64,000 nucleotides of DNA from Actinomycetospora lemnae (lineage in GTDB: Bacteria > Actinomycetota > Actinomycetes > Mycobacteriales > Pseudonocardiaceae), in NCBI RefSeq assembly GCF_028737315.1, contig NZ_JAQZAO010000012.1:62001-126000 (forward strand), in the 5' to 3' direction. Position 1 is the first letter of the stretch. Each line of letters begins with the position of its first letter. This document shows, in pieces, positions 24,813-33,909 of the stretch. The position numbers were made by a program, and so were the translations under genes. The notes beneath the pieces are model-generated. The model did not search any database, was not told the DNA's origin, and saw nothing but the letters and a program-made list of their open reading frames with translations.

Positions 24813-25691
24813 CTACGGGGGCGGCACGACCAGCACGGGCCGGTGGCCGTGGTGGAGCACCGCCCGGGCGTGGCTCCCGAGCACCACCTCCCGGACCAGG
24901 GACCGTCGCCGCGAGCCGACCACGATGGCGCCCGCGCCCTGGGTGGCGGCCTCACGGGCCACCGCGCCGGCGGCCGCGACCGGGCCGAACCCGTCGGGGC
25001 GGAGCCGGAGGGCGTCCGTGGGGACGCCCGGTTCGCCGAGCTCACCCGACCCGTCGCTCATCGGCGACTCGACGTGGACCGGCACGAGGAGCCGAGGAGC
25101 CAGCAGGTCGGCGGCGACCGCGTGTGCATACGCCGCGGACTCCGAGCCGTCGTGCGCGACCAGGGCGGGACCCGACGACGTCGCGGCCCGTTCCTCGGCG
25201 AGGAGCGGCGGGACGACCAGGACCGGCACCGAGCTGCGGTGGACCACGACCTCGGCGACGCTGCCGAGCAGTCCCCGCAGCCCGCCCGTACCGCGTGAGC
25301 CCACCACGACGGCCGCGGGACGGAGCTCGTCCGCCAGGGCCGCGAGGTCGGCCCCCTCGTCGGAGTGCTCGCCGCGGACGACCGGCTCGGCGGTCCACCC
25401 GGCGGCCGTGGCGAGCGCGACCCCGGTCGCCGCGACGCCGTCGGCGGCGGCCGCGGCCTCCTGACGCGTCAGCCGGCGGAGGTGCTCGGTCGTCCGCGCC
25501 TGCTGGGCGAGACGCCGGTACAGGGCGGAGCCGGCGCCGGGCGAGGTCCAGATGTGGGCCACCCGGGCGTGCCGGGCGGGCAGCAGGTGCGCCGCCACCG
25601 CGATCGCGGCCGCGGCGTCCCGGGACCCGTCGAAGCCCACGAGGAGGACGCCGTCGTCCTCGGGCCGGGCCGACCGCGGCGTCGACGTCAC
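24813..25691 (-). CDS. Tandem-domain universal stress protein
   Basis: A 292-residue protein with two UspA domains. Each opens with an Asp-containing strand (LLVGFDGSRDAAAA; ALVAHDGSESAAYA) and ends with the nucleotide loop (VVVGSRGTGGLRGLLGS; IVVGSRRRSLVREVVLGS). The first loop keeps the G-2x-G-9x-G(S/T) ATP motif; the second has Arg in place of some glycines. GTG 25691 overlaps the stop of the upstream membrane-protein gene by GTGA. A close paralogue lies at 56999-57904. Confidence 0.9.
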   Translation of the reverse strand: MTSTPRSARPEDDGVLLVGFDGSRDAAAAIAVAAHLLPARHARVAHIWTSPGAGSALYRRLAQQARTTEHLRRLTRQEAAAAADGVAATGVALATAAGWTAEPVVRGEHSDEGADLAALADELRPAAVVVGSRGTGGLRGLLGSVAEVVVHRSSVPVLVVPPLLAEERAATSSGPALVAHDGSESAAYAHAVAADLLAPRLLVPVHVESPMSDGSGELGEPGVPTDALRLRPDGFGPVAAAGAVAREAATQGAGAIVVGSRRRSLVREVVLGSHARAVLHHGHRPVLVVPPP

Positions 25692-26182
25692 GACGACCAC
25701 CTTCCCGCATCGGCCCGGGGCACGTCGCTGGGCTCGGACACGAAGTTCGCGCTGCCGAGGAACACGAACTGGACGAAGCCGGCCAGGGCGACCACCACCG
25801 GCAGGAAGATCGCGGCCAGGTTCATGTCCCAGGCGCCGACCGGGTGGTACACGGCGCCGGCGGCGAACATCGCCGTCGCCACGGTGGCCTTCGCGACCGC
25901 GACCCGGCGCAGCCACGCCGTGTGGCGGAGGGTCAGCAGGATCGCCAGGCCGATCGCGGCGAGGACAGCGAACTGGGGCAGTCCCGCCCGGACGCCCGCC
26001 ACCGTGGCCGTCACGGCCTCACCACCGCCGAGGGCGACGAGGCCGGCGCCGCCGAGCACCACGGCGAGGACGCCCTCCACCGCCAGCGACGCCCGGGTCC
26101 GCCGGGTGAACCGCCGGGCCTCCTCCTCGAGGTGCCCCGTGACCATCGCCCGCACGTCCTGGCCGGTCGCCACGCTCCCCAT
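25688..26182 (-). CDS. Hypothetical four-helix membrane protein
   Basis: A 164-residue protein with a basic N-terminus (RRFTRRTRASLAVEGVLAV) and four hydrophobic helices, the last containing VVVALAGFVQFVFLG. No family is certain. ATG 26182 has a GAGGAG site. It overlaps the universal stress gene by 4 bp, so both are made together; it is divergent from the PucR regulator. Confidence 0.75.
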   Translation of the reverse strand: MGSVATGQDVRAMVTGHLEEEARRFTRRTRASLAVEGVLAVVLGGAGLVALGGGEAVTATVAGVRAGLPQFAVLAAIGLAILLTLRHTAWLRRVAVAKATVATAMFAAGAVYHPVGAWDMNLAAIFLPVVVALAGFVQFVFLGSANFVSEPSDVPRADAGRWSS

Positions 26183-26213
26183 CACCGCGCTCCTCCTGCT
26201 CGCATCGTCCGAC

Positions 26214-26232
26214 GGGCGGGACGGTCCCGCCC
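26214..26232. promoter_or_regulatory. 19-bp palindrome between PucR and membrane-protein genes
   Basis: GGGCGGGAC-G-GTCCCGCCC is a perfect 9+1+9 dyad in the 135-bp divergent region. It lies 32 bp from the start of the membrane gene and 85 bp from the PucR start, a normal distance for a shared operator. Confidence 0.5.
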
Positions 26233-26317
26233 TCCCCGTCGAGCATGCGACGACGCGGCGCCGAGCTGGTTGTAGGATCGGCCAATTCCCGGTCTCCGCG
26301 TTGTCGAGAGGTGACCG

Positions 26318-27865
26318 ATGATCACGTTGGACCGCCTCGTCGACGTCCTGGCCGGCAGCGGCGCCCGACTCGCCGGTGGAGCCCGTGCCCGCGAGGTCGT
26401 GCTGCGGAGCCTGGTCGTGCACGACCCCAGCGATCCGCGCCCCACCACGGGTGACGTCTTCCTGGCCGTCGGGATCGACGCGCCGGCGGAGGCGGTCGCC
26501 CTGGCCGAGCAGGCGCGCGCGACCGTCGTGCTCGTCCGCGCCCCGGCGCCGCTCGAGCCCGCGACCTCCGCCGCCGCCGAGCACGCGGGGATCGCCGTCG
26601 TGCTCGCCGACCCCGAGGCCTCGTGGAGCCACCTCACCGGGCTGGCCTACGGGCTCGTCCTCGAGGGCCGGGAGACCGCGTCGGGCCGCGGTCCGACCGA
26701 CCTGTTCGCCCTGGCCGACACCCTTGCCGCCGCGCTCCGCGGCTCCTCGGTGGTGATCGAGGACCAGCTCTCCCGCGTGCTGGCCTACTCCAGCTCCGAC
26801 GACGGCGTCGACGCGGTCCGCGCGCGCACCATCCTCGGGCGGCGGCTCCCCGACACCGTGCGGGAGCTCTTCGCCGCGCGCGGCGTGTTCCGCCACCTCG
26901 CCGCCTCCGACGAGCCCCTGTTCGTCGAGCCCTCCCCCGCGCACGGGCTCGGCGGACGCATGGTCATCGCCGTGCGGGCCGGCCGCGAGCTCCTCGGCTC
27001 CCTGTGGGTCGAGACCGCCACCGCGTTCGAGCCCGCCCGCCGGCGGGTCCTCGAGGACGGCGCCCGGACCGCGGCGCTGCACCTGCTGCGCTCCCGCGCC
27101 AGCGCCGACCTGGAGCGCCAGGTGGAGTCCGACCTGGTCACACGCCTGATCGAGGGCACCGGCGACGCCCCCGCCATGATCAGCCGACTCGGTCTGCCCG
27201 CCACCGGGCTGCGCGTCGTGGCGCTGCAGGCCCACGTCGAGGACGAGCAGCACGCCGGGGTGCTGCTGACCTTCGAGCACGTCACCACGGGCTTCGGGTG
27301 GTCACGGCCGGGCCGCAGCGCGCTGTTCGCCCACACCGTCTACACCCTGTTGCCGGTCGGCGACGAGTTGATCGAGGCCGCCCGCACGTGGGTGGCGTCG
27401 GTGCGCGCCGGCCTGCCCGCGCACGTCGGTCTCGTCGCCGGGATCGGGGGTGCCGCCGACGCGACCATGCTGCCCGCCAGCCGGCGCGAGGCGGACGAGT
27501 GCCTGGCGCTGCACGTCGCGCGCCCGGACCTCCCACCCGTGGCCTACGACGAGTCGTGGGACCGGATCGTGCTGCGCCGCCTCCGGGCCGTCGCCGCCGC
27601 CGGCCGCATGCCCGAGCGCAGTCCCGTGGCCGAGCTCCGACGCCACGACCGGCAGCACGGCACGCACCACGTCGCGACCCTGCGCGCGTGGCTGGCCGCC
27701 CACGGCGACGTCGGGACCGCCGCCGCGGCCCTCGACGTCCACCCGAACACCGTCCGCTACCGGTTGCGGAAGATGGACGAGGCCACCCCCCTCGCCACCG
27801 ACCACCCCGACCAGCGACTCGCCCTGATCGTCGCCCTCGCGGCCATGGACGAGGACGGGGTCTAG
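26318..27865 (+). CDS. PucR family transcriptional regulator
   Basis: A 515-residue regulator. Its C-terminal HTH (GTAAAALDVHPNTVRYRLRK) near residue 475 is the PucR_2 domain. The middle contains a GAF-like region (LADTLAAALRGSSVVIEDQL) and the CdaR/PucR sensor region. PucR proteins in Actinobacteria regulate purine, amino-acid or stress genes after binding small molecules; the ligand here is unknown. ATG 26318 has a GAGAGGTGA ribosome site. A TTGTAG-like element lies about 45 bp upstream. The stop shares CTAG with the convergent DUF3040 gene. Confidence 0.88.
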   Translation: MITLDRLVDVLAGSGARLAGGARAREVVLRSLVVHDPSDPRPTTGDVFLAVGIDAPAEAVALAEQARATVVLVRAPAPLEPATSAAAEHAGIAVVLADPEASWSHLTGLAYGLVLEGRETASGRGPTDLFALADTLAAALRGSSVVIEDQLSRVLAYSSSDDGVDAVRARTILGRRLPDTVRELFAARGVFRHLAASDEPLFVEPSPAHGLGGRMVIAVRAGRELLGSLWVETATAFEPARRRVLEDGARTAALHLLRSRASADLERQVESDLVTRLIEGTGDAPAMISRLGLPATGLRVVALQAHVEDEQHAGVLLTFEHVTTGFGWSRPGRSALFAHTVYTLLPVGDELIEAARTWVASVRAGLPAHVGLVAGIGGAADATMLPASRREADECLALHVARPDLPPVAYDESWDRIVLRRLRAVAAAGRMPERSPVAELRRHDRQHGTHHVATLRAWLAAHGDVGTAAAALDVHPNTVRYRLRKMDEATPLATDHPDQRLALIVALAAMDEDGV

Positions 27866-28185
27866 CGCGGCGTCGCCTCCGGCCCGCCTCCGCCGCCGGG
27901 TCCCTCGCGCACGAGGGGCGCACGCCGGAGCCGGTGGACCAGCCAGGCGAGCAGGACGGTCACCGCCACGAAGAACGTCGCCGGTGCCGGGGCGTTCGCC
28001 ACGACCATCAGCAGCGCCAGCGCGGCGGAGACCACGGCCGCCAGGGTGTGGAACGCCAGCTCGAACCTCCGCCGCCGGCGGGCCCGCCGCGCCCACGTGG
28101 AGAAGGCCGTGGACCACGCGGGGTCCTCGGCGAGCAGGTGGTTCTCGATGTCGAGCAACGCGGCGCGTTCGCGGTCGTCGAGCAC
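27862..28185 (-). CDS. DUF3040 family membrane protein
   Basis: A 107-residue protein. VLDDRERAALLDIENHLLAE followed by DPAWSTAF is the DUF3040 signature, and two hydrophobic helices follow. GTG 28185 is chosen because a GGGAGG ribosome site lies 6 bases upstream and the family begins there; a TTG at 28284 would add 33 non-conserved residues. Function unknown. Confidence 0.8.
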   Translation of the reverse strand: MLDDRERAALLDIENHLLAEDPAWSTAFSTWARRARRRRRFELAFHTLAAVVSAALALLMVVANAPAPATFFVAVTVLLAWLVHRLRRAPLVREGPGGGGGPEATPR

Positions 28186-28400
28186 GTCGGGCCTCCCGTC
28201 GGGCCTCGTGTCGGAGGGGTCGGCGCAGGGTCGGGCCCGAGCCTGCTCCCCGTCCCACCCGGGATCGTTGTCCCTGGACGACAAGGTCCGCCGGTGCGGT
28301 TGTCGGTCCGCGACATCCGCTCCCGCGGGCGGCCCACGCAGGGTGGTGGGGCGGATCGACGGACCGGTCGGACCGGTCGCCCAACCGGGAGGTGCACCTC

Positions 28401-28856
28401 GTGACGGAGAGCGGTCGCGCGTGGCTCAGCGCGCAGGGCTACCAGCAGGTCCTCGACGAGCTCGACCAGCTGCTGCTGAGTCACCGGTCCGGTCCGCCCC
28501 GACAGGACGGCGACGACGACGCCTGGGCGCGTCATCGGTGGCGCGAGCGTCGCATCCGGTACCTCCAGGAGCTCGTGCTCGGAGCCGCCGTCGGCGGTGC
28601 ACCGCCGGACGACGGCGTCGCCGAGCCGGGGATGGTGCTCACCGTCCGCCTCGACGACGCGGCGGAGACGGACACGTTCCTCCTCGCGGAGAGCGGCGTC
28701 CCGGCCGACCGGGAGATCGACGTCTACTCGCCGGCTTCGCCGATCGGACAGGCGGTGCTCGGAGCGCACGAAGGGGACACCCGCCCCTGCCGCCTCCCCG
28801 ACGGGCACACGATCTCGATCACGCTCGTCGCCGCGACGCCCTACGACCGGGGTTGA
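28401..28856 (+). CDS. GreA/GreB-type elongation factor-like protein
   Basis: A 151-residue protein with an N-terminal helical region (GRAWLSAQGYQQVLDELDQ) and the GreA C-terminal domain (VYSPASPIGQAVLGAHEGDT). Proteins of this sort bind the RNA polymerase secondary channel; GreA and GreB rescue backtracked complexes, whereas shortened forms such as Rnk only compete for the site. The catalytic acidic pair (usually DxxE at the coiled-coil tip) is not obvious: the tip region here is GPPRQDGDDDAW. Start GTG 28401 has a GGGAGG site. Role as transcription factor is inferred. Confidence 0.78.
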   Translation: MTESGRAWLSAQGYQQVLDELDQLLLSHRSGPPRQDGDDDAWARHRWRERRIRYLQELVLGAAVGGAPPDDGVAEPGMVLTVRLDDAAETDTFLLAESGVPADREIDVYSPASPIGQAVLGAHEGDTRPCRLPDGHTISITLVAATPYDRG

Positions 28857-28944
28857 TCAGCGGTGGTCGGCCGCGCACGATCCGGCGGGGACGTCGGCGC
28901 GCCCCGCGCCGTCCGACGGGCACGTGCGAGGACCGGGAGGTCGC

Positions 28945-29403
28945 GTGAGCACGAGCGACGACCACGAGACGCCCACGGTGAGCCGGCGCAGTGCGCTGAT
29001 CGCCACCACCGCGCTGGGGCTGGCGGGGTGCGCGGCCCCGGAGCCCGAGCCCCCGCCGCGGCCCCGGGGCGGAGGGCTCCCGTTCACCACGGCGCCGGGT
29101 CCCGGGTCGGGCGCGGCGGGCACCGTGGTCGGTCCGGCCGCGGACGTCCCGGTCGGCGGCGGCACGGTCTTCCCGGCCCTCGAGGTCGTCGTCACCCAAC
29201 CGACCGCGGGGCGGTACGAGGGCTTCTCCGCCGTCTGCACCCACACCGCGTGCATCGTCGCCGACGTCTCGGACGGGACGATCAACTGCCCCTGTCACGG
29301 GAGCCGCTTCAACCTCGACGGCACCGTCGCGCGCGGCCCCGCTGAACGATCACTCACCGTGAGATCGGTCCGCGTCGACGCAGGACAACTCCTGCTCGAA
29401 TGA
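28945..29403 (+). CDS. Rieske [2Fe-2S] lipoprotein
   Basis: A 152-residue exported protein. An RR-containing N-terminus (VSRRSALIATTALGLAG) ends in the lipobox LAGCAA, so both Tat export and lipid anchoring are possible. The Rieske ligands are intact: CTHTAC and CPCHGSRF. It is a stand-alone Rieske domain, not part of a bc1 complex. Its electron partner is unknown. The start is GTG 28945 with GGGAGG upstream. Confidence 0.88.
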   Translation: MSTSDDHETPTVSRRSALIATTALGLAGCAAPEPEPPPRPRGGGLPFTTAPGPGSGAAGTVVGPAADVPVGGGTVFPALEVVVTQPTAGRYEGFSAVCTHTACIVADVSDGTINCPCHGSRFNLDGTVARGPAERSLTVRSVRVDAGQLLLE

Positions 29404-29482
29404 TGTAGCGTGCTCACCCTGAGTGTCGACATCGGTGTGTCGTGCCGGTGCGTCGCCCACGACGTGGCTCTCGGGGGGTCCG

Positions 29483-31681
29483 ATGAAGCGCTTTGGCCAG
29501 TACGAGCTCCAGTCGCTGATCGGTCGTGGCGGGATGGGCGAGGTCTACCTCGCCCACGACGACCGGCGCGATCGGGAGGTCGCCCTGAAGCTGCTGCCCG
29601 AGGGGCTCGGGAAGGACGCCGACTACGAGCGGCGCTTCCGCCGCGAGTCGTACCGGGCGGCGCGCCTCCGCGAGCCGCACGTGATCCCGATCCACGACTA
29701 CGGCGAGGTCGACGGGCGGCTGTACATCGACATGCGCCTCGTCGACGGCCAGGACCTCGCGACGCTGCTGGCCGCCGAGGGCGCGCTCCCGCCCGAGCGC
29801 GCTGTCGCCCTGGTGGGCCAGGTGGCCGAGGCGCTGGACGCGGCGCACGAGGCCGACCTCATCCACCGCGACGTCAAGCCGGCCAACATCCTCGTGACGC
29901 CCAACGACTTCGTCTACGTCGCCGACTTCGGCATCGCGCACAGCGTCGGCCAGACGCAGTCCACGGCGACCTCGAACGGCGCCGCCGCCGGCACCCTCGA
30001 CTACATGGCGCCCGAGCGCTTCACCAACGGCACCATCGGGCCCCGCACGGACGTCTACTCGCTGGCCTGCGTGCTGTTCGAGTGCCTGACCGGGACGAAG
30101 CCGTTCCTCGGCGGCGACTTCCCCACGCAGGTGTACGCCCACGTCTACCTCGAGCCGCGCCGTCCGAGCGAGATCAACCCCGGCGTCTCCGCCGCGCTCG
30201 ACGCGGTCGTCGCGCGCGGCCTGGCCAAGGACCCCGACGAGCGCTTCGCCAGCGCCGGGGATCTCGCCCGGGCGGCGCGGGAGGCCCTGCACGCCGGCCA
30301 GACGGTCGGGTTCGCCACGGCGGCACCGACGGCGGCCGCCACCACCGTCAGCCCGATGGCGCCCCCGGCCGGGGCCACCGCCGTCCTCGCGGCGCCGACG
30401 GGGACCTCCGACCCCACCACCACCATCCCGGCCCCCCGCGTGGGCGACGCCGATGCGGCCCACGTCTCGCCGACGGGGTCGCCGTCGACCCCGTCGACAC
30501 CACCGGCCGCACCGCCGACGCCACCGCCCGCCCCGCCGACACCACCGCCGACACCACCCGCCCGGCCCGCGGGCGACGGCTCCGGCGGCTCGGCCCCGAA
30601 GCGACGGCGGGCCCTCGTGACGGTGCTGGTCGCGGTCGGCGCGGTGCTCGCGGTCCTCGCGGCGGTCGGGCTGGTGGCCCTGCTCGGCGGCACGAGCTCG
30701 CCCGGCGGGGCGTCGCCGGGGGTGCCGTTCGACCCGGAGGCCGGACCCCGCGTGGTCGCCACCAGCGTCGCCCGTCCCACCGTCGGCGCGACGGTCCAGG
30801 TCGGCTCGACGCCGGGGTACATGGAGATCGCGCCGAGCGGCGACTTCGGCTACATCGCGAACCGCGCGGCCGGCGTCATCACGGTCTTCGACACGACGCG
30901 CAACGCGCCGACCGGCGTCATCCCGGTGCCCGACGGCGGCCCCCAGTTCGTCGCGTTCTCGCCCGACGGCTCCCGCGCGTACGTCAGCATCTTCAACCAG
31001 GACTACAGCCTCAACGAGGTCGGCGTCCTGGACACGGAGAGCGGCACCTTCATCGCCCGGGTGCCCACCGGCAAGCGCCCCTTCGCGCTCGACGTCAGCC
31101 CCGACGGCCGCAAGGTCTACGTGCCCAACCACGACTCGGGCTCGCTGACGGTCATCGACACCGCGACGAACACCGTCGTCAACACCATCGCGCTCGCGCC
31201 CAACCCGCACTGGGTCGACATCTCCCCCGACGGCACCCGGGTCTACGCGGCCAATCACGAGTCCAACGTCATCTCGACGATCGACACGAGCACGGACACG
31301 GTGCTCGGCACCGTGGCCGTCGGCAAGAGCCCGCACTCGATCATCCGGCACACGACGAAGCCGCTGGTCTTCAACGCGAACTACGACGACAGCAGCGTCT
31401 CGGTGACCGACGTGAACACCAACCGCGTCGTCGCCACCATCCCCACCGCGAGCCACCCGCAGGACATCACGCTCAGCGCCGACGGCAAGCACGCCTACCT
31501 GGCGACGGTGGACGCGAACTTCATCCAGGTCCTGGACACCACGACCTTCAGGCTCACGGGCGAGGTCCCGACGGGGCGGGGTCCGACGAGCATCGCGGTG
31601 TCCCCGGACGGGCGGCAGGGCTACGCCACCAACCTGCTGGACGGCAGCGTCACCGTCATCAACCTGGCCAGCACGGCCTGA
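29483..31681 (+). CDS. Membrane Ser/Thr protein kinase with YVTN beta-propeller
   Basis: A 732-residue receptor-type kinase. Residues 1-270 form an intact kinase domain: glycine loop IGRGGMGEVY, Lys36 in VALK, HRDVKPAN at 128-135, DFG at 148-150, APE present. A Pro/Thr-rich linker (about 270-372) leads to one membrane helix (about 373-397). The outer part (about 420-732) is a seven-bladed YVTN beta-propeller. It resembles mycobacterial PknD in layout (kinase plus propeller). It likely phosphorylates cytosolic targets in response to an outside signal. A small GTPase-like gene follows after 4 bp. Confidence 0.92.
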   Translation: MKRFGQYELQSLIGRGGMGEVYLAHDDRRDREVALKLLPEGLGKDADYERRFRRESYRAARLREPHVIPIHDYGEVDGRLYIDMRLVDGQDLATLLAAEGALPPERAVALVGQVAEALDAAHEADLIHRDVKPANILVTPNDFVYVADFGIAHSVGQTQSTATSNGAAAGTLDYMAPERFTNGTIGPRTDVYSLACVLFECLTGTKPFLGGDFPTQVYAHVYLEPRRPSEINPGVSAALDAVVARGLAKDPDERFASAGDLARAAREALHAGQTVGFATAAPTAAATTVSPMAPPAGATAVLAAPTGTSDPTTTIPAPRVGDADAAHVSPTGSPSTPSTPPAAPPTPPPAPPTPPPTPPARPAGDGSGGSAPKRRRALVTVLVAVGAVLAVLAAVGLVALLGGTSSPGGASPGVPFDPEAGPRVVATSVARPTVGATVQVGSTPGYMEIAPSGDFGYIANRAAGVITVFDTTRNAPTGVIPVPDGGPQFVAFSPDGSRAYVSIFNQDYSLNEVGVLDTESGTFIARVPTGKRPFALDVSPDGRKVYVPNHDSGSLTVIDTATNTVVNTIALAPNPHWVDISPDGTRVYAANHESNVISTIDTSTDTVLGTVAVGKSPHSIIRHTTKPLVFNANYDDSSVSVTDVNTNRVVATIPTASHPQDITLSADGKHAYLATVDANFIQVLDTTTFRLTGEVPTGRGPTSIAVSPDGRQGYATNLLDGSVTVINLASTA

Positions 31682-31685
31682 GCCC

Positions 31686-32363
31686 GTGGCCCTGGTCAGC
31701 GCGGCGGCTCCCGTGTCCGCGCGTCGTCCGCTGCCTCCGTGGGGCCGGCTCGTCGTCGTGACGGGCGGCCCGCGGTCCGGGCGGACGACCGTCGTCAACG
31801 CCCTGCTCGGCGCACCCGCCGTGCCGGACGGTCGGCTGCCGTGCACCGACCCGACCGTCCTCGTGCGGTGGGGCGACCGGCCCGGGAGCCACATGTACCG
31901 CAGCCCGGACGACCGCCCCGACTGGTTCAGCCTCGAACAGCTCGTCGGGTGGGCCGCGGCCTCGGCCGCGCCGTTCATGGCGTTCGCCGACGTCCTGTAC
32001 CCGAGCGAGCTGCTCCGGGAGGTCGCCCTCGTCGACGGCCTCGCCGACGACCCCGGTCCGGCCGACCGTCCCCACCTGCGTGTGCACGTGATCGACGCGA
32101 CCGTGGGTGCGGCGCCCGACGCGGGCGCCGAGCCGGCGCTCCTGGTGCTCACCAAGCTCGACCTGGTGGACGCCGACGAGCGCGACGCCTGCCGTACCGC
32201 GGTGCTCGCGCCGTGGGGCGACGACGTCCCGCACGTCGTCGTCGACGCCCCGCGGACGCTGCGAGCGCTCGCGAAGCGCAGCGGCCGGGCCTACGTCGCG
32301 TCCGGCGGTGCCGCCCTGCTCCACGCCGTCCGGCGCCTGGCGCAGGGCCGGCGGGCCGTCTGA
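31686..32363 (+). CDS. Degenerate dynamin-like GTPase
   Basis: A 225-residue protein. VVVTGGPRSGRTTVVNALLG (residues 23-42) aligns with the dynamin-like GTPase P-loop, but the invariant Lys is Arg33; LPCTDPTVLVRWGD resembles the following switch-I Thr region, and LVLTKLDLVD (TKLD at 156-159) is the guanine-specificity motif. Residues after that show a typical nucleotide fold. The loss of the P-loop Lys makes hydrolysis unlikely. It is wedged between the kinase and the pseudokinase with gaps of 4 and 20 bp, so all three should be one transcript. I infer a scaffold or nucleotide-state reader. Confidence 0.7.
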   Translation: MALVSAAAPVSARRPLPPWGRLVVVTGGPRSGRTTVVNALLGAPAVPDGRLPCTDPTVLVRWGDRPGSHMYRSPDDRPDWFSLEQLVGWAAASAAPFMAFADVLYPSELLREVALVDGLADDPGPADRPHLRVHVIDATVGAAPDAGAEPALLVLTKLDLVDADERDACRTAVLAPWGDDVPHVVVDAPRTLRALAKRSGRAYVASGGAALLHAVRRLAQGRRAV

Positions 32364-32383
32364 CCAGGCCCGCTGGGACTCCG

Positions 32384-33859
32384 GTGGAGCCGCGACGGTT
32401 CGGCCCCTACCGCCTCGAGCGGTTGATCGAGGCCGGAGGCACGGGCGAGGTGTACGAGGCCGTCGACGTCGAGCGGGACCGCCCGGTCGCGCTGAAGCTG
32501 TCGCCGGAGGACCCCGCCCTCCGGGAGCGGTTCCGCCGCGCCTGCCGCCTCGCCGCCCGCCTGCGGGACCCGCACGTCATCCCCATCCACGACTACGGCG
32601 AGGTCGACCGTCGCCCGTACCTCGAGATGAGGCTCGTCGACGACGGGGTCACGCTGGCGTCGCTGCTCCGGACGCACGGCCCGCTCGACCCGGCGCGCGC
32701 CGTGCGGCTCGTGGGCCAGGTCGCCGAGGCCCTGGACGCCGCCCACCACGACGGCCTCGTGCACGGGGACGTCCGGGCCGAGGACGTCCTGGTCACCCCG
32801 CAGGACTTCGTCTACGTGCTCGACGTCGGCGCGGTCGGGGCGCCCGACGACGTCGACGCACGGGCCGACGTCGCGGCGCTCGCCCGGCTGCTCGGCGCGT
32901 GCCTGGCGGGGTCCGCCACGCCCGCGGACCTCGACGCCGTCGTCCGGCGCGGGGCGGCCCACGGCTACCCCAGCGCCGGCGCCCTGGCCACGGCGGCGCG
33001 ACAGGCCCTCGAGGCGCCTCCGCTCCCGGACCCCGGGCCGGGTCTGACCCTCGTCGAGCGGGCCGGGGGCGCCCTCGTCCTCGCGGTCGCGGTGGTCCTC
33101 CTCGCGGTCACGCTGCTCGCCTCGCCGGACGTCCGGCCCATGGCGTCACCGCGACCGGGGGCGAGCGGACCGGTCGGCGTGGGGCACAGCCACGCCGTCC
33201 CCGAGATCACCGACCTGGTCCCGACGGCGCCGTCGCCCGTCGCCATGACGATCACCGGCGACGGGCGCCTCGGCTGGATCGCGCACCGGGACATCCGCGC
33301 GGTCACGGTGCTGGACCTGTTCTCCCGGGCGACGGTGGCGACGATCCCGATGCCCGCCCCACCGCGGGAGATCGTCCTCGACCGGACGGGGCAGCAGGCC
33401 TCCGTCCGCTGCCGGGAGGACGGCGGCACGGTCGACCAGGTCGTCACCGTGGACGTGCCGAGCCGCACCGTCAGGCGCACCGAGGTGGTCCCACCGGCCC
33501 CGGAGGGGCGGGGACCGACCGCCCACGCCGTCTCCCCGGACGGCTCGCGCCTCGCCGTCGCGAACCGGGACGACGACACCGTCTCGCTCATCGACGCCCG
33601 GACCGGCCAGGTGGCCGCGACGGTCCCCGTCGGTCAGGGGCCCGAGGACGTCGCGTTCGCCCCGGACGGCCGGTACCTCTACACCGCCGACACCGCCGGT
33701 CGCACCGTCACGTCCGTCGAGGTCGGGACCGGACGGGTCAGCGCGACCGTGCAGGTCGGCGGCTCCCCCGCCGCCGTGGCGCCCGAGCCCCACGGCCGCC
33801 TGGCCTACGTGACCCTCGTCGACGAGGCACGCCTCGCGACCCTCTCGATCGGCCACTGA
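32384..33859 (+). CDS. Pseudokinase with YVTN propeller, diverged copy of the upstream kinase
   Basis: A 491-residue homologue of the 29483-31681 kinase. The Lys in VALK is kept, but HRD has become HGD, the following Lys and Asn of KPAN are lost (VRAEDVLV), DFG is DVG, the alpha-C Glu is Ala, and the whole activation loop with its APE motif is deleted (DVGAVGAPDDVDAR). It cannot transfer phosphate. The helix at about 226-246 and a shorter outer propeller (from about 280) are kept. A GTG at 32384 is the start. Likely roles are regulator, decoy or heterodimer partner of the active kinase. Confidence 0.85.
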   Translation: MEPRRFGPYRLERLIEAGGTGEVYEAVDVERDRPVALKLSPEDPALRERFRRACRLAARLRDPHVIPIHDYGEVDRRPYLEMRLVDDGVTLASLLRTHGPLDPARAVRLVGQVAEALDAAHHDGLVHGDVRAEDVLVTPQDFVYVLDVGAVGAPDDVDARADVAALARLLGACLAGSATPADLDAVVRRGAAHGYPSAGALATAARQALEAPPLPDPGPGLTLVERAGGALVLAVAVVLLAVTLLASPDVRPMASPRPGASGPVGVGHSHAVPEITDLVPTAPSPVAMTITGDGRLGWIAHRDIRAVTVLDLFSRATVATIPMPAPPREIVLDRTGQQASVRCREDGGTVDQVVTVDVPSRTVRRTEVVPPAPEGRGPTAHAVSPDGSRLAVANRDDDTVSLIDARTGQVAATVPVGQGPEDVAFAPDGRYLYTADTAGRTVTSVEVGTGRVSATVQVGGSPAAVAPEPHGRLAYVTLVDEARLATLSIGH

Positions 33860-33909
33860 CCGCACGGCGCCCCTCGCGTGCCGGCCGCGGTGGCCGGGTA
33901 GCCGTCGCC

